DNA from: CAVRZR01 sp964354215
GTDB lineage: Bacteria > Actinomycetota > Coriobacteriia > Anaerosomatales > CAVRZR01
Length of the DNA stretch: 7,189 bases
Direction of reading: 5' to 3'
NCBI GenBank assembly: GCA_964354215.1
Contig: CAYGYT010000061.1
Span: 1 to 7,189, forward strand
The notes under the pieces are model-generated. The model was not told the origin of the DNA. It did no database searches and saw only the letters and a program-made list of their open reading frames with translations. Position numbers and translations under genes: made by a program. Positions 1 to 5,539 of the stretch are shown here, piece by piece (position 1 is the first letter of the stretch; the number at the start of each line of letters is the position of its first letter).

Positions 1-55
1 GTTCGTCGTCGCCACGGCCGATCCGGTCGGTCAGTATGAGCACGCGCTTCGCCAT
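1..55 (-). CDS. DsrE-like / YedF C-terminal-domain-like protein (5' part only; continues off the left edge)
   Basis: Only the first 18 codons are visible, reading leftward from an ATG at 55-53 to the edge: MAKRVLILTDRIGRGDDE. A hydrophobic first beta strand followed by a GRGDDE loop is what I recall from the DsrE-like domain of YedF-type proteins, where 'GRGDDELG' follows the first strand. DsrE-fold proteins act as cytoplasmic sulfur, and possibly selenium, relay proteins. The start is well supported: AAGGAG lies 5 bases upstream of the ATG on the minus strand. The gene is divergent from the operon beginning at 110 and shares its 54-bp promoter spacer. The family call rests on very few residues. 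The presence of DUF3343, another putative Se/S carrier family, at the end of the neighbouring operon makes it more plausible. Confidence 0.55.
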   Translation of the reverse strand, partial: MAKRVLILTDRIGRGDDE

Positions 56-71
56 GGGTACTCCTTCATTA

Positions 72-88
72 GTTATCCGACCGATAAC
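72..88. promoter_or_regulatory. Inverted repeat (6-5-6) in the divergent promoter spacer, candidate operator
   Basis: The arms GTTATC (72-77) and GATAAC (83-88) are perfect inverted repeats around a 5-base spacer, in the 54-bp gap between the DsrE-like gene and the TIM-barrel gene. The repeat covers the -35 zone for the rightward promoter and the early 5' leader of the leftward transcript. A protein bound here could therefore control both directions. I do not recognise the cognate regulator. Confidence 0.45.
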
Positions 89-97
89 GCCGCCTGA

Positions 98-104
98 TAT
101 CATA
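98..104. promoter_or_regulatory. Overlapping divergent -10-like elements
   Basis: On the plus strand TATCAT (98-103) ends 6 bases before the ATG at 110. On the minus strand TATGAT (104-99) differs from TATAAT at one position and would start a transcript near position 92, giving the DsrE-like gene a leader of about 37 bases. The two elements nearly coincide, so the two polymerases would compete. Neither has a convincing -35 hexamer, so this is a motif-level call. Confidence 0.4.
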
Positions 105-109
105 GCCGT

Positions 110-961
110 ATGCGACCCCGTCTTGCAGTATGTGCTCATGCCGCCGAGGGACCGGCCCAAGCCGCCGCCCTCGCGCGTCGCATGGGTGCGCACGTGGGCG
201 TCGAGGTGACACTCAATCCCGACGACCTGCGCGGCAGCATGGCGGTCGCCGCAGCGATACTGGGCGACGAATCCGGCGGCGCATCCGCCCCGGCGTCTTC
301 GGCCATCGAGGTCCGCTATCACTTCCCGCTCGGCCGGTACGAGATTGCCGATCCGAATCCCGCGCACGCCTACCGCGCCCTTGAGCACATCGCGCGCGCC
401 GTGAGCGCCATCGCCGAGCAGGGCGGTCAGGTCTTCACGGTGCATGCGGCACTGCCCTCGGACGTGCGGGGAACGAACCACTTTTGGGCCACGTGCGCTC
501 GCCTGCGCGAGGCGGTCGAGATCGGCGTTGCCCACGGCGTGTCGGTCTGCGTGGAGAACCTGAAATGGGGGGCGACGAGCGAGCCCCGGACGTTCGAGGA
601 ACTGGTCGAAGCCACAGGCGCTGCCGTCACGTTTGACGTGGGCCACGCGAACTCGAGCGCCACGGCCGAAGCCGGCTTCGGCGCCGATCGATTCATTCGG
701 CTCATCCGCCCGCGCATCCTGGGTGCGCACGTCTATGAGCGCGAGACCGACGTGCATGTCGCGCCAGAGACGCTCAATGGCATGACATCGGCGCTCGATG
801 CGCTGCAGGAAACGCCGTGTGACTGGTGGACCATCGAACTCACCCGGCCTGTGGAGGTTCTGCACACGGCGGCACTTCTCACTGCGTATCTCGACGAGAT
901 GCCTGAGAACGTGTCGCGAGTCCCGCCTCGCGTCTCCAGGCAATCGGGCAGACTCTCGTGA
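110..961 (+). CDS. TIM-barrel sugar phosphate isomerase/epimerase-like (AP endonuclease 2 superfamily) protein
   Basis: A 283-residue soluble protein of the xylose-isomerase-like TIM-barrel superfamily, which covers sugar isomerases/epimerases and endonuclease IV. The first strand (RLAVCAH, residues 4-10) is followed by further strand/helix repeats. Likely divalent-metal ligands lie at strand ends: H112 in 'TVHAA', E149 in 'CVENLKW', D176 and H179 in 'TFDVGHAN', H207 in 'GAHVYE' and E243 in 'TIEL'. The length is normal for the superfamily. The substrate cannot be read from the sequence; isomerisation or epimerisation of a phosphorylated sugar is more likely than DNA repair, given its operon partners. 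The ATG at 110 has no Shine-Dalgarno sequence and sits 6 bases after a -10-like hexamer, so translation may be leaderless. Its stop overlaps the next start (GTGA), which implies translational coupling. Confidence 0.75.
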   Translation: MRPRLAVCAHAAEGPAQAAALARRMGAHVGVEVTLNPDDLRGSMAVAAAILGDESGGASAPASSAIEVRYHFPLGRYEIADPNPAHAYRALEHIARAVSAIAEQGGQVFTVHAALPSDVRGTNHFWATCARLREAVEIGVAHGVSVCVENLKWGATSEPRTFEELVEATGAAVTFDVGHANSSATAEAGFGADRFIRLIRPRILGAHVYERETDVHVAPETLNGMTSALDALQETPCDWWTIELTRPVEVLHTAALLTAYLDEMPENVSRVPPRVSRQSGRLS

Positions 962-1695
962 CGCTCGTTGTCGTCGAGATCTCGGGGGCCGACAGCATCG
1001 CCGCGGCCCTGCGCTACGCCGAGAAGCACCCCGGCATCGACACCCTGGTGCCCACGTACGTGTCGACGGGAACCGAATTCGGCGACTTCTCGGGCATTGA
1101 GGGCAACGTCTCCTTCCTGCGTGAGGAGCTGCGCCGACGCGGCGACACGCGGTTGGGCGAACTCGTTCGCTTGGGTGACCCCACGTTGTGGCGTGCTATC
1201 AACGGACGCTTCGCGTCGGTGCTCGCAGAGCGCTTCGGGTCCTGGCTGCCCTGCGTGGGCTGCCACCTGTACCTACATCTAATGCGCCTACCCCTCGCCC
1301 AGCGCCGGGGAGCCAGCGTGGTGATCTCGGGTGAGCGTGAGAACCACGACGGGCGCATGAAGGCGAACCAGACGGCGGCCGCGCTCGACGCGTACGCGTC
1401 GGTGCTCGCTCACGCCGGCGTCCAGCTGGCTCTGCCCGTACGTAGCGTCGCGACTCAGGACGAGCTCGACGAGATCCTCGGCGAACACTGGCCGGGCGGC
1501 TCGCCGCAACTGGCGTGCGTGCTGTCTGGGAACGAACGTGACCTTGATGGCGTGTCGGCCGGCCTTGCTGCGGCAGGTGGGCTGATCGACTCTTACATCG
1601 TCCCCGTAGGCACTGCTATCGCCGACGCGATGATCGAAGGACGAACCGACTGGGATGCGATCGTCACGCGGGTACTGAGGGAGGCCGGTGCGTGA
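958..1695 (+). CDS. PP-loop (adenine nucleotide alpha-hydrolase)-like protein with a CxxCH motif
   Basis: A 245-residue protein that I cannot place in a named family. Strand 'LVVVEISG' followed by 'SGADS' (residues 9-13) and a helix looks like a shortened variant of the SGGxDS pyrophosphate loop of PP-loop ATPases. These enzymes adenylate a substrate and release pyrophosphate; they include thiolases, amidases and QueC-like enzymes. A mid-protein block has 'PCVGCHLYLHLMR' (C99, C102, H103), then 'GASVVISGERENHDGRMKANQ' (residues 118-138) with conserved-looking S124-G-E-R127, H130, K135 and N137. A CxxC near the active site is common in thiolating PP-loop enzymes and could bind Zn or Fe-S or carry a persulfide. 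The GTG start at 958 overlaps the previous stop, and the stop overlaps the next GTG start. The PP-loop assignment is inference from motif shape. A different Rossmann-like fold remains possible. Confidence 0.5.
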   Translation: MTLVVVEISGADSIAAALRYAEKHPGIDTLVPTYVSTGTEFGDFSGIEGNVSFLREELRRRGDTRLGELVRLGDPTLWRAINGRFASVLAERFGSWLPCVGCHLYLHLMRLPLAQRRGASVVISGERENHDGRMKANQTAAALDAYASVLAHAGVQLALPVRSVATQDELDEILGEHWPGGSPQLACVLSGNERDLDGVSAGLAAAGGLIDSYIVPVGTAIADAMIEGRTDWDAIVTRVLREAGA

Positions 1696-2999
1696 GCCGG
1701 ACGGATGGCACACCGATACTCCTCGTCATCCTAGACGGGGCGGGCGACCGACAGCACGCCGAACTCGATGGACTCACTTCGCTCGAGGCGGCGTCCCTTC
1801 CGAATCTCGACGCGTTGGCGGCGTCAGGGGCGACCGGACTCATATGGCCGCTCGGTCCAGGGCGCGCACCCACATCTCCGCTCGCGCACTTCGTTCTCTT
1901 CGGCTATTCGGCAGACGAGTTCCCTGGACGCGGGCTGCTCGAGGCCCTGGGCGAGGATATCCTGCCGCAACCCGGCGAGGTCGTGGCGCGCGCGAATTTC
2001 CTGCGTGCCGAGGAACGCGACGGCGCCCTGTATGTCACCGAACGTCCCGACCCTCGCGAGGGCGACCCGGTCAACGCCGAGGTCGGGCTCAACGGCGTCT
2101 TCAACGGCGTGCGCGTGCGCTTCGTGCATACCAACGGCGCGCAGGGCCTGCTGTGCCTCGTTGCTGAGGACGGCTCCCCGCTCAGCGCCGAGGTCAGCGA
2201 CGGCGACCCGCTGCGTGCTGACGAGTTTGTGCGCGAGGTGCAGCCTCTCGCGGAGGCCCGCGACCACGATGCGGCCGGGCGCACAGCCGCCGCCCTCAAT
2301 GCGTGGATGCTCGAGAGCCGTCGTCGCCTCGCCGGCTGCGAGCTCGATACGGCCGTGGTGAAGTGGGCAGCCGCGAACCGCACGCTGCCGAGCTTCACCG
2401 ACCGCACCGGGCTGCGCGGGGCCACGCTTGCTCGTGGAGTGCTCTATCGCGGGCTGGCGCGGGTGATCGGCATGGATGCGCCCGTAGCGTCGGAAGAGGA
2501 GAGCTCCCACCTGGACGCAGAGCTGCGGGCGGACATCGGCGTCGCACTCGACATGCTGGACGGTGAGTACGACTTCGTGCACGTGCACTCGAAGTGGCCG
2601 GACATGGCCGGACACAAGAAGTCACCTGTCCGCAAACGCGAGGTCGCCGAGCTGCTCGACGCCGCATTCGCGCCACACCTCGACCGCCTCCTTGCGGGCG
2701 ACGTCGTCGTGTGCGTGACCGCGGATCACCAGACGCCGGCATCCGGACCGCTCTACCACTCGGGCGGCGCCGTGCCGCTGCTCGTGACCGGCGGCGTAGC
2801 CGGTCGGGACACGGTCACGCAATTCTCCGAGCGCGACTGCCGAGAGGGCACGCTCGGCCATATCCTCGGCGGCGACCTCATGCCGCTCCTGCTGGACTGC
2901 GCGGACCGCAGCGCGTTCCTCGGCGCCGAGCGCTACACCGCCGAGCGCTGTCTGGGGACGGCGTCGACCGCGCATGTCGTTCCGCTGCGTGTCGAGTAG
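1692..2999 (+). CDS. Archaeal-type 2,3-bisphosphoglycerate-independent phosphoglycerate mutase (ApgM)-like protein
   Basis: A 435-residue cytosolic protein of the alkaline phosphatase superfamily, near the usual ApgM length of 400-430. ApgM enzymes interconvert 3- and 2-phosphoglycerate through a phosphoserine intermediate with two metals. Visible landmarks: 'LVILDGAGD' (metal ligand D15); 'TSPLAHFVLFGY' with the probable nucleophile S62; 'GRGLLEALG' (79-87); 'HSKWPDMAGHKKSP' (D304, H308); 'TADHQTPAS' (D345, H346); 'YHSGGAVPLLV' (H356); and a C-terminal 'QFSERDCREGTLGHI' block. All core metal-site positions appear present, so it should be an active phosphomutase or phosphatase. Residues after the nucleophile (S-P-L-A-H) differ from the archaeal S-D-T-A-H I recall, so the substrate may not be phosphoglycerate. 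GTG start; GGGAGG (1679-1684) gives a strong ribosome binding site at 7-base spacing, and the start overlaps the upstream stop. Confidence 0.8.
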   Translation: MSRTDGTPILLVILDGAGDRQHAELDGLTSLEAASLPNLDALAASGATGLIWPLGPGRAPTSPLAHFVLFGYSADEFPGRGLLEALGEDILPQPGEVVARANFLRAEERDGALYVTERPDPREGDPVNAEVGLNGVFNGVRVRFVHTNGAQGLLCLVAEDGSPLSAEVSDGDPLRADEFVREVQPLAEARDHDAAGRTAAALNAWMLESRRRLAGCELDTAVVKWAAANRTLPSFTDRTGLRGATLARGVLYRGLARVIGMDAPVASEEESSHLDAELRADIGVALDMLDGEYDFVHVHSKWPDMAGHKKSPVRKREVAELLDAAFAPHLDRLLAGDVVVCVTADHQTPASGPLYHSGGAVPLLVTGGVAGRDTVTQFSERDCREGTLGHILGGDLMPLLLDCADRSAFLGAERYTAERCLGTASTAHVVPLRVE

Positions 3000-3026
3000 G
3001 CGGGAATCGTGGACGTGGAGCCCGGG

Positions 3027-3302
3027 GTGAACTCGAAGACATCTGGCGATCCCGTTCCGGTACCTCGTGCTGCGCGTCCCTTCGTTGTGTTCGCATTCGA
3101 GAGTACACATGCGTCGCTTGCGGCAGAAGAAGCGCTCCTCGATGCCGGGCTCACGGTCAGGGCGGTGCCACTTCCCCGCCATCGCGGTAGCCTGTGCGGC
3201 ATCGCCTTGCGACTGCCTCCGGAAGAGGAACATGAGGCACTCGGGGAACTCGCGGCGCGCGGACTTGCGATCGCCGCGCGCGACGAGATTGAGGATATCT
3301 AG
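3027..3302 (+). CDS. DUF3343 (putative Se/S carrier-like) small protein
   Basis: A protein of about 91 residues matching the DUF3343 pattern: a strand 'FVVFAFESTHASLAAEEALLDAG' (19-41), then 'TVRAVPLPRHRGSLCGIALRLPP' with a conserved-looking Cys-Gly (C57-G58), and a C-terminal helix/strand ending 'IAARDEIEDI'. The family is annotated as a putative selenium/sulfur carrier because it neighbours YedF, SelD and cysteine-desulfurase genes and because of the cysteine. No reaction is established. Two GTG starts compete. The one at 3027 has TGGAG six bases upstream and is preferred. The one at 3009 would add six residues and has only a weak GGCGGGA. It follows the ApgM-like gene by 27 bases, so it is probably in the same operon. 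Its stop is 8 bases from the convergent activase stop. Confidence 0.7.
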   Translation: MNSKTSGDPVPVPRAARPFVVFAFESTHASLAAEEALLDAGLTVRAVPLPRHRGSLCGIALRLPPEEEHEALGELAARGLAIAARDEIEDI

Positions 3303-3310
3303 CTCGCGAC

Positions 3311-4051
3311 CTATGTGGCACTGAGCGCCGCGCCAAGCGCGCCCACGGTCTGCGCACTCTCCGGCACAACAACCTCGCCCGCGAACCCGGCCCGGACGAG
3401 CTCGACCATCGCTGCGTTGTTGGCGACGCCGCCGGCGAACACGAGCGGCCCCAGTGCGCGTACGCGTCCGAGCGCACCCATAGTCCGCTTGGCGATCGAC
3501 TCGTGGAGTCCCCTGGCGATGCGCCCGCAATCCTCCCCGCGATGGACAAGCCCGGTGACCTCGCTCTCCGCGAAGACCGTGCACATCGAGGAGATCGTCA
3601 CACCGTCAGACGCGAGAAGCGCTTCGGACGCCATTTCCTCGAGCGTGAAGCCGAGGGCGCGCGCCATGACCTCGAGGAACTTGCCCGTCCCCGCAGCGCA
3701 CTTGTCGTTCATCTCGAAGTCGGTGACCTTGCCGCCCGGCGCGAGCGCAATGACCTTCGTGTCCTGACCGCCGATGTCGAGCACGGAAGCCGCCTCCGGA
3801 TGGAGATGCGCCACCCCGCGCGCGTAGGCGGTGATCTCGGTGACGACCTGGGCGCCGAACGCGTCACGCGCCACGTGACGGCCGTAGCCGGTGGCCACGA
3901 GCACGTCGTGGGACGCATGTTCCAGCAGCGCCTCGGCAACAGCGCGAGGGTCGAATCCCGTGTCGACCACCGCGTGCTCAAGGACGCGTCCGCCCTCGAG
4001 CCAGACGGCATCTACCGTTCGAGAGCCTATGTCCAGCCCGAGGACGATCAC
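3311..4051 (-). CDS. 2-hydroxyacyl-CoA dehydratase activator / double-cubane-cluster protein reductase (BcrAD/BadFG-type ATPase)
   Basis: A 246-residue ASKHA-fold ATPase, the usual size for HgdC/YjiL-type activases. These are homodimers holding one [4Fe-4S] cluster, and they use ATP to push a low-potential electron into a partner Fe-S protein. Nucleotide-binding signatures: phosphate-1 'LDIGSRTVD' (6-14), phosphate-2 'LDIGGQDTK' (91-99) and adenosine 'FAGGVANN' (205-212). The two cluster cysteines per subunit are C118 in 'NDKCAAGTGKFLEVMA' and C157 in 'SSMCTVFAESEV', both intact. Start: GTG at 4051-4049, with a stop codon in frame only 39 bases upstream and no other start between. The GGGGAG before it is unusually close (2 bases), so initiation may be weak or coupled to the upstream dehydratase gene, which ends 36 bases earlier on the same strand. 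Confidence 0.88.
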   Translation of the reverse strand: MIVLGLDIGSRTVDAVWLEGGRVLEHAVVDTGFDPRAVAEALLEHASHDVLVATGYGRHVARDAFGAQVVTEITAYARGVAHLHPEAASVLDIGGQDTKVIALAPGGKVTDFEMNDKCAAGTGKFLEVMARALGFTLEEMASEALLASDGVTISSMCTVFAESEVTGLVHRGEDCGRIARGLHESIAKRTMGALGRVRALGPLVFAGGVANNAAMVELVRAGFAGEVVVPESAQTVGALGAALSAT

Positions 4052-4087
4052 GTCTCCCCGCCTGAGAGGTCTTCCGCCAGAGTTGTC

Positions 4088-5371
4088 CTAGAGCATCTCG
4101 ATGAACGCTTCGACCCTTGTCTGAAGCTGGCCGACGTCCTCCATCGAGTAGTCGGTGGTGATCTTGAGCACCGGGAGACCGGCGTCGCGTACGGTCTGCT
4201 CGACCGCGTTCGACTCCATCTCGTAGAGGCCGCAGAACTGCAGCGAGTAGTCTACGACACCGTCGACGCCCAAGTCCTTGGCCATGCGGACGACGTCGTC
4301 CAGGCGGCCCTTGTTGGGTGTGAAGCAGGCGCAGTTGATGTCGAGGTACTTCTCGGCGATGTCGTCGATCATCTCGTCGAGCGTGGCAGCGTCCTCTTTC
4401 ACGAGGTCCTGGTAGTAGCGGGAGCCGGTACACATCTCCTCGCCTACCACGACGCCGCCGGACTTCTCGATAATGTCGTGCAGCTTCCAGTTAGGGAGCG
4501 CCATGGGCGTGCCCGTGATGAGAACCCGTTTGGCGCCCTCCGGCGCAACGCCGACGCCATCGGCAACGCGCTTCTCGAGCTCGTCCGCAAGAGCGTTCAT
4601 GCTCTGCGTGAAGCGCGGGACGTCGTCGTAGAAGGCGACCTGCGTGGCCAGAAGCGCGTCCTTGCCGCTGATGGGAGCCGGGTCCGCAGCCCGGGTGGCC
4701 GCGATGCGCTGAAGCGCGCGGCGCTTGTTGTTGACCTCCTTGATGGAGGCGCGAAGCGACTCGGCCGTGACCTTCTTGCCGGTGAGCTCCTCGACCTTGG
4801 CCATGAGCTCAACGATCTCGCCCCGCCACATCGCCAGGTCCTTCTCCCGCTTCATCTGCGGGAGCTCCATGACATACACGTTGTGCAGTTCGCTCAGAAG
4901 CTCGTAGGCCTTCTTCTTTCCGTCGCAGGTGGTCTCACCGATCACCAGGTCGGCCTCCTGGATATACGGGCACACCTTGCCGAGCTTGAAGCCCATGAAA
5001 CTCTTGATGAGCGCGCAGGTGTTGCGCGGCATGATTTGCTCCACCTGGTCGTAGGCGAACTCGGCGCCCGCACACAGACCCACGCACCACCCGCCCGCAG
5101 CGCGGATGATCTCCTCGGGCACGTAGAGGCAGAACGTGCCCACGACCTTGCCGCCTGTCTTGCGGAAGTCGTCGAGCTCCTTGACGCGCAGGCCGTGGAC
5201 CTCTGTCATCACGAAGTCGAGGTAGCCCATGCCCTCCGGGCGGTTCTGCTGCGTGAGATAGGCATCCCCATACAGCTGGCCCACGGCGCCGAGCAATGCG
5301 TCGTGCGAGGCAAGGTCGAGGCCCAGGTCGGTCCACATCTGACGGTAGTCGGGTGCTGCTGTCTCAGTCAT
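4088..5371 (-). CDS. 2-hydroxyacyl-CoA dehydratase family protein, double-cubane-cluster protein (YjiM/DCCP) type
   Basis: A 427-residue cytosolic Fe-S protein of the HgdB/BcrC/FldBC family. The 'GTFCLYVPEEII' (78-89), 'MPRNTCALIKSFMG' (114-127), 'VCPYIQEADLVIGETTCDGKKKAYELL' (133-159) and 'VYVMELP' (165-171) blocks match the stand-alone YjiM/DCCP subtype. Characterised members of that subtype carry an [8Fe-9S] double-cubane and reduce small molecules with ATP and a dedicated reductase. Ten cysteines are present: 81, 96, 100, 119, 134, 149, 314, 347, 349 and 380. No second dehydratase subunit is encoded nearby, which favours the homodimeric DCCP type over a two-subunit acyl-CoA dehydratase. 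The physiological substrate is unknown. The ATG at 5371 is chosen because GAGGAG lies about 6 bases upstream. A longer frame from 5452 adds 27 residues unlike the family and runs through the promoter. The activator gene follows directly downstream. Confidence 0.85.
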   Translation of the reverse strand: MTETAAPDYRQMWTDLGLDLASHDALLGAVGQLYGDAYLTQQNRPEGMGYLDFVMTEVHGLRVKELDDFRKTGGKVVGTFCLYVPEEIIRAAGGWCVGLCAGAEFAYDQVEQIMPRNTCALIKSFMGFKLGKVCPYIQEADLVIGETTCDGKKKAYELLSELHNVYVMELPQMKREKDLAMWRGEIVELMAKVEELTGKKVTAESLRASIKEVNNKRRALQRIAATRAADPAPISGKDALLATQVAFYDDVPRFTQSMNALADELEKRVADGVGVAPEGAKRVLITGTPMALPNWKLHDIIEKSGGVVVGEEMCTGSRYYQDLVKEDAATLDEMIDDIAEKYLDINCACFTPNKGRLDDVVRMAKDLGVDGVVDYSLQFCGLYEMESNAVEQTVRDAGLPVLKITTDYSMEDVGQLQTRVEAFIEML

Positions 5372-5381
5372 GCGCTTCTCC

Positions 5382-5398
5382 TCACATCCCGGATGTGA
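5382..5398. promoter_or_regulatory. Perfect 8-1-8 palindrome at the transcription start of the dehydratase gene
   Basis: TCACATCC (5382-5389) and GGATGTGA (5391-5398) are perfect inverted repeats around one base. The site lies just downstream of the predicted leftward promoter, and its last two bases touch the Shine-Dalgarno GAGGAG (5383-5378). It can act as a repressor operator. In mRNA it could form a 7-bp stem with a 3-base loop against the ribosome binding site. It is not a CRP consensus, because the half-sites face the opposite way. Confidence 0.5.
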
Positions 5399-5406
5399 CG
5401 GAGGAC

Positions 5407-5436
5407 AGCATAAGCGATTTCTATTCTGCGCTTCAA
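5407..5436 (-). promoter_or_regulatory. Sigma70-like promoter for the dehydratase/activase operon
   Basis: Reading leftward: -35 TTGAAG (5436-5431), an 18-base spacer, and -10 TATGCT (5412-5407). Transcription would start near 5400, giving a leader of about 29 bases to the ATG at 5371. Both hexamers match the consensus at four of six positions. Confidence 0.45.
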
Positions 5437-5444
5437 TAGTTCTG

Positions 5445-5464
5445 ATATCCATACGCTAGGATAT
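5445..5464. repeat. Inverted repeat 6-8-6 in the divergent control region
   Basis: ATATCC (5445-5450) and GGATAT (5459-5464) are perfect inverted repeats with an 8-base spacer. The repeat lies upstream of the leftward -35 element and before the iron permease gene. It could be a regulator site for either direction; nothing in it identifies a regulator. Confidence 0.35.
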
Positions 5465-5483
5465 GCTCCGCCTCATGTATTGG

Positions 5484-5504
5484 CTTAGTATGTGCTAAGT
5501 TAGC
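5484..5504. promoter_or_regulatory. Overlapping TTAG/CTAA inverted repeats upstream of the iron permease, candidate metal-responsive operator
   Basis: CTTAG (5484-5488) pairs with CTAAG (5495-5499) across 6 bases. GCTAA (5494-5498) pairs with TTAGC (5500-5504) across one base. TTAG/CTAA half-sites recall DtxR/IdeR iron boxes, and the downstream gene is an iron permease, but the spacing does not fit the 19-bp consensus. A -10-like TAGTAT (5486-5491) lies inside the repeat. Confidence 0.35.
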
Positions 5505-5539
5505 GCATGCACCCTTGCAGCGACGGGAAAGGACCAGTC

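Noticed and set aside
1824..2615. A 263-codon minus-strand frame inside the ApgM-like gene
   Set aside because: It is antisense to a gene with clear motifs. Its composition looks like a GC-driven shadow and no domain is recognisable.
3503..5398. A 631-codon open frame on the plus strand, antisense to the activase and dehydratase genes
   Set aside because: It is a mirror of two well-recognised genes in GC-rich DNA. Its translation is Val/Leu/His/Asp/Arg-rich with no family signature, and no ribosome binding site supports it.
5382..5398. CRP/FNR-type site
   Set aside because: The half-sites are TCACA then TGTGA, which is inverted relative to the TGTGA-N6-TCACA consensus.
5372..5452. 27-residue N-terminal extension of the dehydratase from an ATG at 5452
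   Set aside because: It would cross the promoter and palindrome, does not resemble the family, and the ATG at 5371 has a strong ribosome binding site.
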